From: Candidatus Kuenenia stuttgartensis
GTDB taxonomy: Bacteria > Planctomycetota > Planctomycetia > Isosphaerales > Isosphaeraceae
Length of the DNA stretch: 44,992 nt
NCBI GenBank assembly: GCA_945865635.1
Contig: CAMBEP010000037.1
Coordinates: 1 to 44,992 of the forward strand
Reading direction: 5' to 3'
Shown: positions 28,110 to 37,463 of the stretch, one piece after another
How positions within the stretch are numbered: position 1 is the first letter of the stretch
Layout: every line of letters begins with the position of its first letter
Made by a program: the position numbers and the translations under genes
Notes under the pieces: model-generated
The model's database searches: none
What the model saw: the letters and a program-made list of their open reading frames with translations, nothing else
Told to the model about the DNA's origin: nothing

Positions 28110-28562
28110 ATGCCAGTCATCGGTGAAACCGCCCCTCCAATTTCCGCCCTGGATCAGTTGGGCAAGACGGTGAATCTGTCGGACTTTCTCGGCAAAACCG
28201 TTGTCCTCTATTTTTATCCGAAGGACGATACACCCGGCTGCACCAAGGAGGCCTGCGGATTTCGTGATGATTATGCCAGCTTCACCAACAAAGGCGTGGT
28301 TATCCTGGGCGTGAGCCCCGACGATACCGCCAAACACAAAAAATTTGTCGACAAATACAATCTTCCGTTCAGCTTATTGGCCGACCCTGAAAAAGTCATC
28401 TGCCAGGCCTATGGTGTCTGGAAAGAGAAGAGCATGTACGGGCGCACCTCCATGGGTGTTGAGCGAACCACCTTTGTGATCAGCCCCGAAGGCAAAATCG
28501 ACAAGATTTTCGCCAAGGTCAAAGTCGAAGGCCACATTTCCAAAGTGCTTGATTCCGTCTGA
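28110..28562 (+). CDS. bcp: Thioredoxin-dependent peroxiredoxin, BCP/PrxQ type
   Basis: 150 residues, typical for the BCP/PrxQ group that reduces hydrogen and organic peroxides with electrons from thioredoxin. The active site is TPGCTKEACGF (peroxidatic Cys near residue 45, second Cys 5 residues later), the classic CxxxxC spacing. FYPKDDTPG precedes it and VERTTFVI lies near the C-terminus. GAAAGG is about 10 bases before the ATG. trxB in the same window could supply the reducing system. It converges with the cysteine-synthase-like gene, 11 bases away. Confidence 0.93.
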   Translation: MPVIGETAPPISALDQLGKTVNLSDFLGKTVVLYFYPKDDTPGCTKEACGFRDDYASFTNKGVVILGVSPDDTAKHKKFVDKYNLPFSLLADPEKVICQAYGVWKEKSMYGRTSMGVERTTFVISPEGKIDKIFAKVKVEGHISKVLDSV

Positions 28563-28573
28563 TCGACCCTATT

Positions 28574-29575
28574 TCAATAAAGATCTGTGGAAAGATATTT
28601 CAACCCACTGTCGCAGATCACAAACCCAATCGTTTTCCCCCTCTCGGTCGTCCTCAAAAGCTCCACTGCGGCTGCCAGATGCGCCCCGGTGGAGAATCCA
28701 CCCATAATCCCCTCAAGCCTCGCCAGCATTCGGGCGAATTTTATCGAGTCTTCGTCCGTAACCGAAATGAAACCGTCTGCCAATGTCCGATCAAACAAAG
28801 GCAGTTTTTCGTCGGCTCTGGCATATCCAGCCCCTTGAATCTTATGCCCCTCCGGTGTATTCCTCAGATTTTGATCGACACACTTTAATACAGACGCCGC
28901 CTGTGGCTCCACCACATAACATCGGATAGCTGGCTTGCGTGATTTTAAATAGCGGGAAACGCCGGTAAATGTTCCAGCGGTACCAATGCAATCAACAAAC
29001 ACATCCATCTCACCTGATGACTGTTCCCACATCTCAGGGCCTGTGGTCTGCTCATGTGCCATGACATTGGCCACATTTGAAAATTGACCCGCCCGAAATG
29101 CATTTCGTTCCGTCGTAATTCGATCGGCCTCAGCTTCAACCAGCTTCAAATCATTGCCTGTGACCTGCCCTGATATGGAGTTCTCCAATTGATCAACCAG
29201 CACCACCTCAGCCCCCAAAGCCCTCATGTGTGCCGCTCTCTCGGGCGTATTTCCGCATGACATCACCGCCACAAACGGATGCCCAAGGGCCGCACAGACC
29301 AGCGCCAGGCCTGTCCCCGTATTGCCACTGGTCATTTCCACCACAGTCTGACCGGGTTGCAACTGGCCAAGACGCCTGGCCTCATGGACCATCCATAATG
29401 CAACCCTGTCTTTTTTAGAAAGCCCCGGATTGCTCAAATCGCACTTGACCAGCAACCGGCCTTCGAGTTGCAATTCCGATTTCAGACGATGCAGTTCCAG
29501 CATCGGCGTCTTGCCGATCAGATCAAGCACGGAATGAGCCAATACTGGCAGATCATGGTCGCTTTCAGGTTGCAT
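28574..29575 (-). CDS. PLP-dependent cysteine synthase / cystathionine beta-synthase-like enzyme
   Basis: 333 residues. IGKTPMLELHRL near the start, the PLP-lysine segment NPGLSKKDRVA and the phosphate-binding TSGNTGTGLA all match the O-acetylserine sulfhydrylase / cystathionine beta-synthase fold. The lysine segment differs slightly from the usual GSIKDR. The ATG at 29575 is one base after the VOC-gene stop (TGA-A-ATG) and has GAGG just upstream, so translational coupling is likely. An alternative start at 29602 would overlap that gene. The exact substrate (cysteine, cystathionine or another beta-substituted amino acid) cannot be told. Confidence 0.88.
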   Translation of the reverse strand: MQPESDHDLPVLAHSVLDLIGKTPMLELHRLKSELQLEGRLLVKCDLSNPGLSKKDRVALWMVHEARRLGQLQPGQTVVEMTSGNTGTGLALVCAALGHPFVAVMSCGNTPERAAHMRALGAEVVLVDQLENSISGQVTGNDLKLVEAEADRITTERNAFRAGQFSNVANVMAHEQTTGPEMWEQSSGEMDVFVDCIGTAGTFTGVSRYLKSRKPAIRCYVVEPQAASVLKCVDQNLRNTPEGHKIQGAGYARADEKLPLFDRTLADGFISVTDEDSIKFARMLARLEGIMGGFSTGAHLAAAVELLRTTERGKTIGFVICDSGLKYLSTDLY

Positions 29576-29576
29576 T

Positions 29577-30014
29577 TCAGGCCTCAGGCATTGGGATGTC
29601 ATCCGTCTCTTCGAGAAATTGGCCCAGGCAAATCACATAGCCATCAGAATCCGTGATTTCAAATTCCGTCATTCCATAAAACATGCATTCAAGACGTCTC
29701 GAAACAACATTTTTTGCTGCCAGAAAAGTATGAAGCTCCCGAAACGGAGTCTCTTCCAGACGGATATACAGGTCCCACTTATATTTTTCCGGACGATTTT
29801 CATAATCTGATTTCGTCGCTCTTACCATAATCTCATGGCGGCCCTTGCGGAGAATGGCAAATTGGAACGGCGGCAGCTCGGGAAATGGATCCGCCTCAAA
29901 TCCAAGCATCTCATGATACCAGTTGATCGTCTCCATCACGCTCTTCACCTTCAAAACCGGCACAATCAGCGAAACGCCCATAATACAATTCTCGACTTGT
30001 TCCTTAGAGTGCAT
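29577..30014 (-). CDS. VOC-superfamily (glyoxalase-like) protein
   Basis: 145 residues, one VOC-type beta-alpha-beta-beta-beta pair: VPVLKVKSVMETINWYHEML in the first half, FEITDSDGYVICLGQF in the second. The fold covers glyoxalases, dioxygenases and antibiotic-resistance proteins, and metal ligands cannot be assigned with confidence. The ATG at 30014 lies only 7 bases past the end of the aldehyde-dehydrogenase terminator T run. The ATG at 29981 (11 residues shorter, starting at the domain) is a serious alternative. It is coupled to the downstream cysteine-synthase-like gene. Confidence 0.8.
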   Translation of the reverse strand: MHSKEQVENCIMGVSLIVPVLKVKSVMETINWYHEMLGFEADPFPELPPFQFAILRKGRHEIMVRATKSDYENRPEKYKWDLYIRLEETPFRELHTFLAAKNVVSRRLECMFYGMTEFEITDSDGYVICLGQFLEETDDIPMPEA

Positions 30015-30021
30015 GAACCTG

Positions 30022-30052
30022 AAAAAAACAGGCGACCCCGAAGTGCCGCCTG
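30022..30052 (-). terminator. Terminator of the aldehyde dehydrogenase gene
   Basis: On the minus strand, stem CAGGCG / CGCCTG (30052-30047 and 30034-30029) with a 12-base loop is followed by seven T (30028-30022). It sits 46 bases past the aldehyde dehydrogenase stop and directly before the VOC gene. Confidence 0.85.
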
Positions 30053-30097
30053 CTTTTGATCAAAATCTGAATCATCGCCTCTGATTGAAAAAATCAA

Positions 30098-31579
30098 TCA
30101 GCCCAGTGCAATCGTCACGGTCTTCTCTTCAAGATAGCTGTCCAGGCCCTTGGCTCCCAGTTCCCGGCCGATGCCCGATCGCTTGAATCCGCCAAAAGGT
30201 GCGGCCGCGTCAAAAACGTCGTAGCAGTTGACCCAAACTGTGCCCGCCCGAACCTCGTCGGCCACCCGGTGCGCCTTGGAGATATCCCGGGTCCACACGG
30301 CCGCTGCCAAGCCATATTCCGTCGCATTCGCGCGACGAATCACTTCATCGATATCCTTAAACTTCAGGACACTCAGCACTGGCCCAAAAATTTCGTCGGT
30401 TGCCACGGCCATGGTGTCCTCAACGTCGGCAAAAATCGTGGGCTTGATGAAATAACCCCTGTCGCCAAAACGCTCGCCACCCGCCACGCATTTGGCACCC
30501 TGATTCCGGCCACTGTCGATATAGGACATGATCTTGTCAAACTGGGCCTGATCCACCTGCGGGCCCTGCTCTGTAGCAGAATCAAACGGATCGCCAAGCC
30601 TGCGGGCCCTGGCCCTGTCTGCCAGCCGGCTGACAAATTCGTCATAGGCACCCTCCTGCACAAAAAGCCGGCTCCCAGCGCAGCAGCATTGGCCCTGGTT
30701 CAAATAAAGCCCCAGCATGGCTCCATCAATGGCGGCGTCCATATCCGCGTCGGCAAAAACGATGTTGGGGCTCTTGCCTCCAAGCTCGAATGTCAGACGC
30801 TTCAGCGATGGAGCCGCATTGGCCATGATCAGCTCGGCCGTTCGACCTTCACCTGTGAAGGCAATTTTGTCCACGCCCCGGTGCTTGACCAGCGCATCTC
30901 CAGCCGTTTCGCCCAAGCCCGGAACAATGTTGATCACTCCCTCCGGAAAGCCCGCTTCCATGGCCAGCTCGCCCATCTTCAGGGCCGTCAGCGGCGTCTG
31001 CTCCGCTGGCTTCAGCACCAAAGTGCAGCCGGCTGCCAAGGCAGGAGCCCACTTCCAGGCCACCATCAGCATCGGAAAATTCCAGGGAATGATCTGACCA
31101 GCCACACCCACTGGCTCGCGCTTGATGTAGCAAAGATTGTTGCCCCGAATCGGTACCACCGAGCCCTGTAGCTTGTCCGCCCAGCCCGCATAATATCGCA
31201 GGCAGTCGATCACCAAAGGCAGGTCGGCATTCAGGCTTTCATTCAATGGCTTGCCATTGTCAAGCGTCTCCAGTGCCGCAAGCTCTGCCTTGTCTCGCTC
31301 AATCAGATCCGCCAGCTTATACAACAATCGGCCCCGATCTCGTGCGTCCATCTTGCGCCACGACTTGCTCTCAAACGCCTTGCGGGCTGCCGCCACGGCC
31401 AGGTCGATGTCGTCCCGGTCGCCTTCCGCCACAAGGGCTATCAAATCTTCTGTGGCTGGGTTGTAAGTCGCAAATGTCCGCCCGCTCACGGCATCAACCC
31501 ATTTGCCGCCAATCAGCATTTGGGTCTGAGCCGTCTTAATCACTGCCTCAGCGCGCTTATCCAATGTCGCAGCGACCAT
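30098..31579 (-). CDS. NAD(P)-dependent aldehyde dehydrogenase
   Basis: 493 residues, standard for the superfamily, which oxidises aldehydes to acids. [21 protein letters not shown] opens the domain near residue 20. The catalytic Glu is in [12 protein letters not shown] (about 265) and the catalytic Cys in [11 protein letters not shown] (about 299-302). IPWNFPMLM marks the cofactor-binding region. The sequence most resembles the betaine-aldehyde / retinal-type class, but the substrate is not determined by these motifs. It is 193 bases downstream of ispD on the same strand and followed by a strong terminator. Confidence 0.95.
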   Translation of the reverse strand: MVAATLDKRAEAVIKTAQTQMLIGGKWVDAVSGRTFATYNPATEDLIALVAEGDRDDIDLAVAAARKAFESKSWRKMDARDRGRLLYKLADLIERDKAELAALETLDNGKPLNESLNADLPLVIDCLRYYAGWADKLQGSVVPIRGNNLCYIKREPVGVAGQIIPWNFPMLMVAWKWAPALAAGCTLVLKPAEQTPLTALKMGELAMEAGFPEGVINIVPGLGETAGDALVKHRGVDKIAFTGEGRTAELIMANAAPSLKRLTFELGGKSPNIVFADADMDAAIDGAMLGLYLNQGQCCCAGSRLFVQEGAYDEFVSRLADRARARRLGDPFDSATEQGPQVDQAQFDKIMSYIDSGRNQGAKCVAGGERFGDRGYFIKPTIFADVEDTMAVATDEIFGPVLSVLKFKDIDEVIRRANATEYGLAAAVWTRDISKAHRVADEVRAGTVWVNCYDVFDAAAPFGGFKRSGIGRELGAKGLDSYLEEKTVTIALG

Positions 31580-31772
31580 GATGCGTAATCCTTGCCTGTT
31601 TTTTTGTCAGTTGGTTCGTTCTGGAATATTGACATCTAGCACTGCTGCATGACTGCAACAGACGACATCTACTCGCATCGTATCGACACCGAACCCATCA
31701 AACAAGTACCACGCCACTCTTCTGGATCAATGCCTACAATCGCGAAGTGCACTGTCCTGACAAATCACCTCT

Positions 31773-32564
31773 TTAGACCCGCCCCGCTGGCGGTTCCGGA
31801 AAATCCCCAATCCACATCGACTCCTCAGCCGAAAACGGACTCCCTGAAATACGCCTCGATGGCTGCGGCAATGCCGCCAGTGCAGCCCTGGCTATCGCCA
31901 GATCATCCACCGTAGTCACTTTCAAATTCAGCGGCGAACCCGCAACAACCACACACGGCCGACCCATTTTTTCCAGCAACTGAACATCGTCCGTCACGTC
32001 CCACCCCTCGGCCGACCGACGGGCATGCGCCTCAGTCAGCCAGTCGCGACGAAACACCTGCGGAGTCTGGGCCTGATAAAGACCGGCTCGCGGCACTGTG
32101 CCCCTTACCTCCTGCGTCTCAGGGTCGACCTGCTTGAGCGTATCCACCACCGGAATCGCCAGCAAAGCGGCCCCAACTCTCGTCGCTTCTAAAAATACAG
32201 AGTCAACCCACGCACTTGCCAGACACGGCCGCGCCGCATCATGCACTGCGATGAAATCGCACGTCGGGTCGGCCAGCGCAACGGCCTTCGCGACTGTCTC
32301 AAAACGCTCCGCACCCCCCTCAATCACTGTCAAACCCAAAAATGCAATGTTTGCCGAATAACGACTCAAAAACTTCTCCCGATCCTCTGCCGCTATCGCG
32401 ATGAGGATTTGCCCCACATCAGCCCGGTTCAGAAATGGCTCGACCGCTCTCAGCCAGATCGGACGACCTTCAAGCTCCTGAAAAATCTTCTTCTCCACGC
32501 TCGATCCAAATCGGGTCGACTGCCCGGCGGCTGGCAGAATTACGGCAAATCGCGGCATCTTCAA
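31773..32564 (-). CDS. ispD: 2-C-methyl-D-erythritol 4-phosphate cytidylyltransferase
   Basis: 263 residues. It transfers CMP to methylerythritol phosphate in the non-mevalonate isoprenoid pathway. The CTP-binding LPAAGQSTRFGS is at about 10-21, followed by KKIFQELEGRP. AVHDAARP and WDVTDDVQLLE, and near the end NLKVTTVDDL, complete the IspD signature. About 30 extra residues rich in Ser and Pro follow the domain. ispF is not adjacent. Confidence 0.93.
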   Translation of the reverse strand: MKMPRFAVILPAAGQSTRFGSSVEKKIFQELEGRPIWLRAVEPFLNRADVGQILIAIAAEDREKFLSRYSANIAFLGLTVIEGGAERFETVAKAVALADPTCDFIAVHDAARPCLASAWVDSVFLEATRVGAALLAIPVVDTLKQVDPETQEVRGTVPRAGLYQAQTPQVFRRDWLTEAHARRSAEGWDVTDDVQLLEKMGRPCVVVAGSPLNLKVTTVDDLAIARAALAALPQPSRRISGSPFSAEESMWIGDFPEPPAGRV

Positions 32565-32734
32565 AGCATCCCTTCCAGCCTTTTTTGCAGATCAAAATCA
32601 GGCAAATGCGACAACCCTGACAGCTTGTTGCCTTTACCACAAGCTCACCATCAACGTATTCTGGACATCGCTGGCCACCCCCGTCAATTGTTCCTCACGC
32701 AACACACCTGGTCTCCTCAAATGTGGAGCGACTC

Positions 32735-33580
32735 ATGGACTCCAATCCAACCCCGAATTGCCCGGGTGATCAATGTCTCTCAAACTGGCTCAAATGGGCC
32801 CATCAAACCACAAATAACAACCTGACCGAACCCCCGCCCAACGGCTCAAAACCATTTCAGGCCAAATTGTTTGAAGGAACCCTTTACGATGATGCAGCAC
32901 CCAAAATTCGCAATGCCCATGAATTCCGGTCGGCTGTTGAGACTCTCGCCTATGCCGTCTTTCGGCTGGCCAGAAATCGCCTGACCCGCGCCGAGCGGCC
33001 TCGTCTCGAAAATCTGGTCGACAATGCCATCTTCAAAATGCTAAGGCATCTGCAACACGGCAACCCCGTGCTTGACCAAGCCGATATTGCCGAATTTGAA
33101 CAATTGCAGAATCAAGTCTCCGAAGATCGACGCCTGGCCGATCGCCGAAAAGCCGCTGCACAAGGGATCAAGCACCGGCTCGAACAGCTTGAAAAGCTCA
33201 CACCCGAAGAGTTTGAAGATTTTATCGGAGAAGTCTTTGAGGCATTGGACTTTCAAGTCGAGCGGGTTGGAGGCTCAGGCGATCAGGGAGCAGACCTGAA
33301 ACTGACCCGCGGCCCGGCGCGAGCCGTGGTACAGTGCAAATTTTACAAAAAAAGCCTGATCGGCTCGCCGGAATTGCAGAAATTTCTCGGCACCATCCAC
33401 CAGTCTGAAAGCCAAAAGGGTTATTTCGTCACCACCAGTTGTTTTAGCCTTTCAGCAGAAAAGTTTGCAGCCAATCAACCCATTGAACTCATTGATGGCC
33501 CAAGACTTGCAGAGCTTGTCCGGGAGCTCGTGGCCTTGGACAGATCGGCCAGGGATGAGGCAGAATCGACACTTTTTTGA
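32735..33580 (+). CDS. Mrr-like restriction endonuclease-fold protein
   Basis: 281 residues from the ATG at 32735 (GGAG 6 bases upstream); a GTG at 32723 is also in frame. The N-terminal half is helical and unrecognised. The C-terminal half is an Mrr-catalytic (PD-(D/E)xK) domain: LTPEEFEDFIGEVFEALDF, then GGSGDQGADLKL with the metal-binding Asp, VVQCKFY with the Q-x-K pair, and GYFVTTSCFS. Mrr proteins cut modified DNA; others act in DNA maintenance. No methyltransferase or specificity gene is nearby, so it is a solitary nuclease. The target is unknown. Confidence 0.85.
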   Translation: MDSNPTPNCPGDQCLSNWLKWAHQTTNNNLTEPPPNGSKPFQAKLFEGTLYDDAAPKIRNAHEFRSAVETLAYAVFRLARNRLTRAERPRLENLVDNAIFKMLRHLQHGNPVLDQADIAEFEQLQNQVSEDRRLADRRKAAAQGIKHRLEQLEKLTPEEFEDFIGEVFEALDFQVERVGGSGDQGADLKLTRGPARAVVQCKFYKKSLIGSPELQKFLGTIHQSESQKGYFVTTSCFSLSAEKFAANQPIELIDGPRLAELVRELVALDRSARDEAESTLF

Positions 33581-33691
33581 GCCCCCGGAACATGCCTGTT
33601 GTGGGTTTCTCTCAACACCGGCAAGCGGTTGTTCTAAGATAATTTCAGATACAGCCTTGACCCTCACAAGAATCCCGTCTAGTTTAAATAT

Positions 33692-33988
33692 ATGCGAATC
33701 ATTTTGTGGGAAATGATTTGCGATACGTCATGGAAGACGGGAACAGTGAGCGAAATGGAATCCATGTACGAGCCTCTGAAATCATTGACTTTGCCTCCCG
33801 GCCTTGACGACGTCACCGGCCTGGTTGAAATTGACATGTCTGCCATTGTGCAGGTCATGTCGGATCATGCCCAGCAGCAATACCTGCTGAGCCGTGTACA
33901 AGCCGATAAATTTCGGCGGCAGCTTTGGAACAGCCTCGCAGAGGTCCTGAACGACGCTGGCGGCCGGTTTGCTATCGAAAATAATTAA
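33692..33988 (+). CDS. Unrecognised small protein before the CoaC-type gene
   Basis: Up to 98 residues; start uncertain. The ATG at 33755, giving 77 residues, may be the true one because the first 21 residues are less protein-like. There is no signal peptide or membrane helix. The C-terminal half (SDHAQQQYLLSRVQADKFRR onwards) is predicted helical and polar. It ends 46 bases before the flavoprotein gene. In many bacteria the omega subunit of RNA polymerase precedes coaBC, but I see no clear omega motif here, so I do not call it that. Confidence 0.5.
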   Translation: MRIILWEMICDTSWKTGTVSEMESMYEPLKSLTLPPGLDDVTGLVEIDMSAIVQVMSDHAQQQYLLSRVQADKFRRQLWNSLAEVLNDAGGRFAIENN

Positions 33989-34034
33989 TCGGAAATTCGC
34001 AAAACACTTAAAGCAAAGCAGAAAGGGCCGGCAC

Positions 34035-34688
34035 ATGGCACGCATTCTGATTGGCGTGACCGGCTCTGTTGCTGCAATCAAAACCACCGAACTGGTTGAA
34101 GCCCTCGGCGGTAAAGGCTACGAGCTGAGAATGGTCCTGACCAAAGCCGCCGATTACTTTGTCCCGGAATGGAATCCAGTCACGCCATCGGATAGAGTCG
34201 GCGTTTTTCGAGATTCCGACGAATGGCCCGACAAAGGCTGGAAACGTGGCGACGATGTCGTTCATATCAAGCTCCGCCACTGGGCCGACGCCATGGTCAT
34301 CGCTCCTCTGGATGCTCACACACTTGCCAAATGGGCCAACGGAATGGCTGACAACCTCCTGACAAGCCTTATCAGAGCCTGGGATTATCAAAAACCGCTG
34401 ATCGTCGCGCCCTCTATGAATACACTCATGTGGGAAAGCCCAATCACACGCAGGCATCTCGCCCAGATTTTATCCGACCGGCAAAACCATTACCCCCCAA
34501 CTGGCTCCATACCTTCCATCGATCATCTACTGGCTGCCTATAAAAACTTCCATGAACCTATCCGCCTCGTTCCACCCATCATCAAAACACTCGCCTGTGG
34601 CGACACCGGTGCGGGTGCCATGGCGGAAATCGCGGCCATTGTCCAGGCTGTAACCGCTCTGGTCATGCCCAATCTTGCAATGGATTAA
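34035..34688 (+). CDS. coaC: Phosphopantothenoylcysteine decarboxylase-type flavoprotein (CoaC)
   Basis: 217 residues from the ATG at 34035, after AAAGGG. It decarboxylates phosphopantothenoylcysteine in coenzyme A synthesis, with FMN. GVTGSVAAIKTTEL at the N-terminus binds FMN; APSMNTLMW matches the PxMNxxMW signature. The C-terminal LACGDTGAGAM carries the active-site Cys seen in Dfp proteins. Most bacteria fuse CoaC to the CoaB synthetase; here the protein stops after CoaC, so CoaB must be encoded elsewhere. Other members of this flavoprotein fold act on peptide Cys residues, but the motifs favour CoaC. Confidence 0.85.
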   Translation: MARILIGVTGSVAAIKTTELVEALGGKGYELRMVLTKAADYFVPEWNPVTPSDRVGVFRDSDEWPDKGWKRGDDVVHIKLRHWADAMVIAPLDAHTLAKWANGMADNLLTSLIRAWDYQKPLIVAPSMNTLMWESPITRRHLAQILSDRQNHYPPTGSIPSIDHLLAAYKNFHEPIRLVPPIIKTLACGDTGAGAMAEIAAIVQAVTALVMPNLAMD

Positions 34689-34700
34689 TCCCGTTTTTTT

Positions 34701-34769
34701 AAAAAAAACCAAAAAAAACGCCAGGAGTGCCAATCCTCCTGACGCCTGGCTCGAACTTTTCTTTTTTTT
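34701..34769. terminator. Bidirectional terminator between convergent genes
   Basis: GCCAGG (34720-34725) pairs with CCTGGC (34745-34750), with an inner AGGAG / CTCCT stem. A-rich runs lie on the left and T-rich runs on the right, so it can stop transcription from both the CoaC-type gene (+) and the Gly-rich protein gene (-). Confidence 0.75.
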
Positions 34770-34798
34770 CAATTCGCAATCAAATTGGCCATTGCACC

Positions 34799-35842
34799 TT
34801 ATTCGCCTGCAACCGGCTTCTTGTCCGATGGGGCCTCTGACGGGTCCTGCACGGGCGTCATTGTCCAGTTCGCTGTCGATCCATCCTTGTAATTCGCCAC
34901 CAGAGGCACCGGCTTGCCCTGATCATTGAAATCGCCCACACTCGCCTTGAAAACAACGCTGTTGGACTGCCCTATCGTCCACTCAATCGTCTTGGCCTTA
35001 TCGTCATATCGGCCATGAATTTCCGTACTGGTATCGCTCAATAAATCAATGTGGTTGCCCTTCACCGCCCCATTGTGATCCGTCGCAAGCTGCACTGCCC
35101 GCGTCACTTCTGTCTGGCCTTTGGGCAATAGCGCAAAAACGCCGATCGGCATCCATTCGCCCGTATCGGCCTCTGCCTTATTGGCCCCTGCCTGATTGTT
35201 CCCTGATGTCGCTGGCGAACCCCCGGCTCCGCCCGTGCCCGTGGGAATGCCTCCTCCAACCCCGCCCACTCCACCAATTCCGCCATATCCCGGAACCCCC
35301 CACCAGGAATTCATTCTGCCCGGGCCGGCCATGGCGTAAATATTTGTGTTTCCATTGTTATAACGCCAGGCATTCGGATGGCCATTGTACCACCCATTGG
35401 AAAAGGCATGATCGCCATAACGATCCAAATTCGAATTATCCAAACCACGATTCCCATCGACACGGCCTGGATTGACTCGATTATTGACATCTCCACGGTT
35501 CAAATCATTACGATTCGAATTGGGCCGGGGCTCTGCTGGGCGATTGCCATCGTTTTTCGGGCCTTTGGCTCGAATCTGGTCAAGCGAATTCTGAAAACCA
35601 TCGCCCGAATTGCTTCTGCCGGCAGAATTTCCGACGCCTGACTGGCCAATCCCGCCGCTCTGGCCAACACCTCCGGCTGGCTGCTGGCCAAAGCCGCCAG
35701 ATGCCCTCAGGCCACCGGATGAGCCGCCCCGGCCCATCCCACCACCACCACTGCGACCACCCCTCTGGGCTTGGGCGTTCATGTGGAATGCCACAATAAC
35801 CAACACAGCCATCGCCAATGAACTCTTCTGAAGGTATCGCAT
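34799..35842 (-). CDS. Secreted Gly/Asn-rich low-complexity protein
   Basis: 347 residues from the ATG at 35842 (AGGAA about 9 bases upstream), which starts a clear signal peptide (MRYLQKSSLAMAVLVIV, cut near AQAQ at about 26). A longer frame upstream gives an implausible N-terminus. Residues about 27-235 are low-complexity: GGSGG-type glycine runs, then Asn/Arg-rich and Gly/Val-rich stretches. Residues about 245-340 form a more ordered domain (WMPIGVFALLPKGQ onwards) that I do not recognise. It lies 250 bases downstream of the second DUF1501 gene on the same strand. Function unknown. Confidence 0.78.
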   Translation of the reverse strand: MRYLQKSSLAMAVLVIVAFHMNAQAQRGGRSGGGGMGRGGSSGGLRASGGFGQQPAGGVGQSGGIGQSGVGNSAGRSNSGDGFQNSLDQIRAKGPKNDGNRPAEPRPNSNRNDLNRGDVNNRVNPGRVDGNRGLDNSNLDRYGDHAFSNGWYNGHPNAWRYNNGNTNIYAMAGPGRMNSWWGVPGYGGIGGVGGVGGGIPTGTGGAGGSPATSGNNQAGANKAEADTGEWMPIGVFALLPKGQTEVTRAVQLATDHNGAVKGNHIDLLSDTSTEIHGRYDDKAKTIEWTIGQSNSVVFKASVGDFNDQGKPVPLVANYKDGSTANWTMTPVQDPSEAPSDKKPVAGE

Positions 35843-36092
35843 CAAACTTGTTCCTGTTGATTGAACCAATCCACGTTTCAGCGATTCAGCATGAAATGCG
35901 CCGAGACGGAAAAAAACATGAGCCCACACCCATAGACACAGCCGTCGTCCAGACCCCACGCATGAATGGCATATTCCATCTGACACACAAAATCGGCGGC
36001 CATTGCAAAAAAAGAGAGGGCCGATTCCTTGCAGGATTCGATCATTCCGAATCGGAGAATCCGCCCCTTTTCAAGGCTTGGCCCTGCCTCTG

Positions 36093-37391
36093 TCAAAAGA
36101 GCTCTTTGATCGGAGCTCCGCCTCCATCCACCAGTTTGGTCGGTCGACCATTCGGGGTCGTATATTGCGTGTCCAGATTCAGGCCCATCGCTTTCGACAT
36201 CGTGGCCACAATGTCCATCACCTTCAAGGGCTTATCCGTAATATCCACCCCCTCTTTGTCGGTTGAGCCGACGGCCTGGCCGCCTTTGATCCCGCCCCCG
36301 GCCATGGCAATCGACCAGCTCCGCCCCCAGTGGTCGCGGCCTGCGTCCTGATTGATACGCGGAGTGCGGCCAAACTCGCCCATCCAAACCACCAGCGTAT
36401 CCTCAAGAAGTCCCCGCGATGCAAGGTCTTCAATCAAGGTGCCCATGCCTTTGTCCAGGGCTGGATGGAGATTGTTCTGCAATGCATCAAAATTGCGGGC
36501 GTGGGTGTCCCAGCCGCCCAATTGCACCTCTACAAACGGCACGCCCTGCTCCACCAGCCGTCGGGCCAGCATGCAGCCTTTGCCAAAATTGTTGTCACCA
36601 TAGGCCTCCTTAAGCTTGGCAGGCTCGTCGTCAAGCTTGAAAACCTTGGTCAATGGCGAATTCATCAGGCTTCGAGTCTTGTTGTAGACCGTCGCGTGAT
36701 CCAGAGCCGACTGATCCTGCGACTTCTGAAACCGCCCTTCCACACCTCGCCACATCGCGTCTCGCTGCATCAGTCTCAATTGCGCCACCCTCTGGTCCAG
36801 CGGCGAGCCTCCACCCTTCAGGCTTTCAGGCAAATTCAGGTTTTCAATCGGGCCGCCCGGAGTCCCAATCACAAACGGAGCATGACTCATACCCAAAAAT
36901 CCAGGCCCAAATCCGCCTCCATTGATTGCCACACAGGTCGGAAGTGCAAAATCGCCCATCTTCGACCCAATCTCATACGACAGAATCGAGCCAAATCCCG
37001 GGTGCTCAATCGTCGGCACAGGCAAATTGCCCGTGTGCATCAAATACGTCCCGCGCTCGTGGCTACCCTCCCGACTGTTAAGCGACCTCAGCACCGCTAT
37101 ATGCTTCATCTGCCGTGCAATCGTCGGCATGTAAGGGCCCACCATCACACCAGGTGCCGATGTCTCAATCGGCTGGAACGGGCCTCCATTCGACGTGCCC
37201 GGCTTCAGGTCCCATGTATCCAAATGGCTCGGTCCGCCCGACATCCACAACAAAATGCAACGCTTCTGGCCCTTCTTCAAGGCCGACGCATTGGCATGCA
37301 TCGAATTGACAAGCATCGAACCCGGCCCGGCTATCGCTGCTGCTGCCAGATGCCGGAAATAGTGTCTGCGATTCATGTTCGGAAGGATCAT
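36093..37391 (-). CDS. DUF1501 protein, second copy
   Basis: 432 residues from the ATG at 37391, which has GAGGT 7 bases upstream. A twin-arginine-like start (NRRHYFRHLAAAAIAG) suggests export. Landmarks are LLWMSGGPSHLDTWD near residue 47, LGGWDTH near 298, WMGEFGRTP near 342 and GRDHWGRSW plus GGGIKGG near 360-380, all typical of DUF1501. The pairs Asp-His and Glu-Phe-Gly-Arg suggest a sulfatase-like metal site, but activity is not known. It lies 72 bases after the DUF1549/DUF1553 gene on the same strand, the reverse gene order of the operon at 2250-6624. Confidence 0.92.
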   Translation of the reverse strand: MILPNMNRRHYFRHLAAAAIAGPGSMLVNSMHANASALKKGQKRCILLWMSGGPSHLDTWDLKPGTSNGGPFQPIETSAPGVMVGPYMPTIARQMKHIAVLRSLNSREGSHERGTYLMHTGNLPVPTIEHPGFGSILSYEIGSKMGDFALPTCVAINGGGFGPGFLGMSHAPFVIGTPGGPIENLNLPESLKGGGSPLDQRVAQLRLMQRDAMWRGVEGRFQKSQDQSALDHATVYNKTRSLMNSPLTKVFKLDDEPAKLKEAYGDNNFGKGCMLARRLVEQGVPFVEVQLGGWDTHARNFDALQNNLHPALDKGMGTLIEDLASRGLLEDTLVVWMGEFGRTPRINQDAGRDHWGRSWSIAMAGGGIKGGQAVGSTDKEGVDITDKPLKVMDIVATMSKAMGLNLDTQYTTPNGRPTKLVDGGGAPIKELF

Positions 37392-37463
37392 CGGAATTAC
37401 CTCTTTTTTTTTCGGACCAAGGCTCGCGTTTGCTTTTTTTTTTCAACCCACGCTGCGGGGCAA

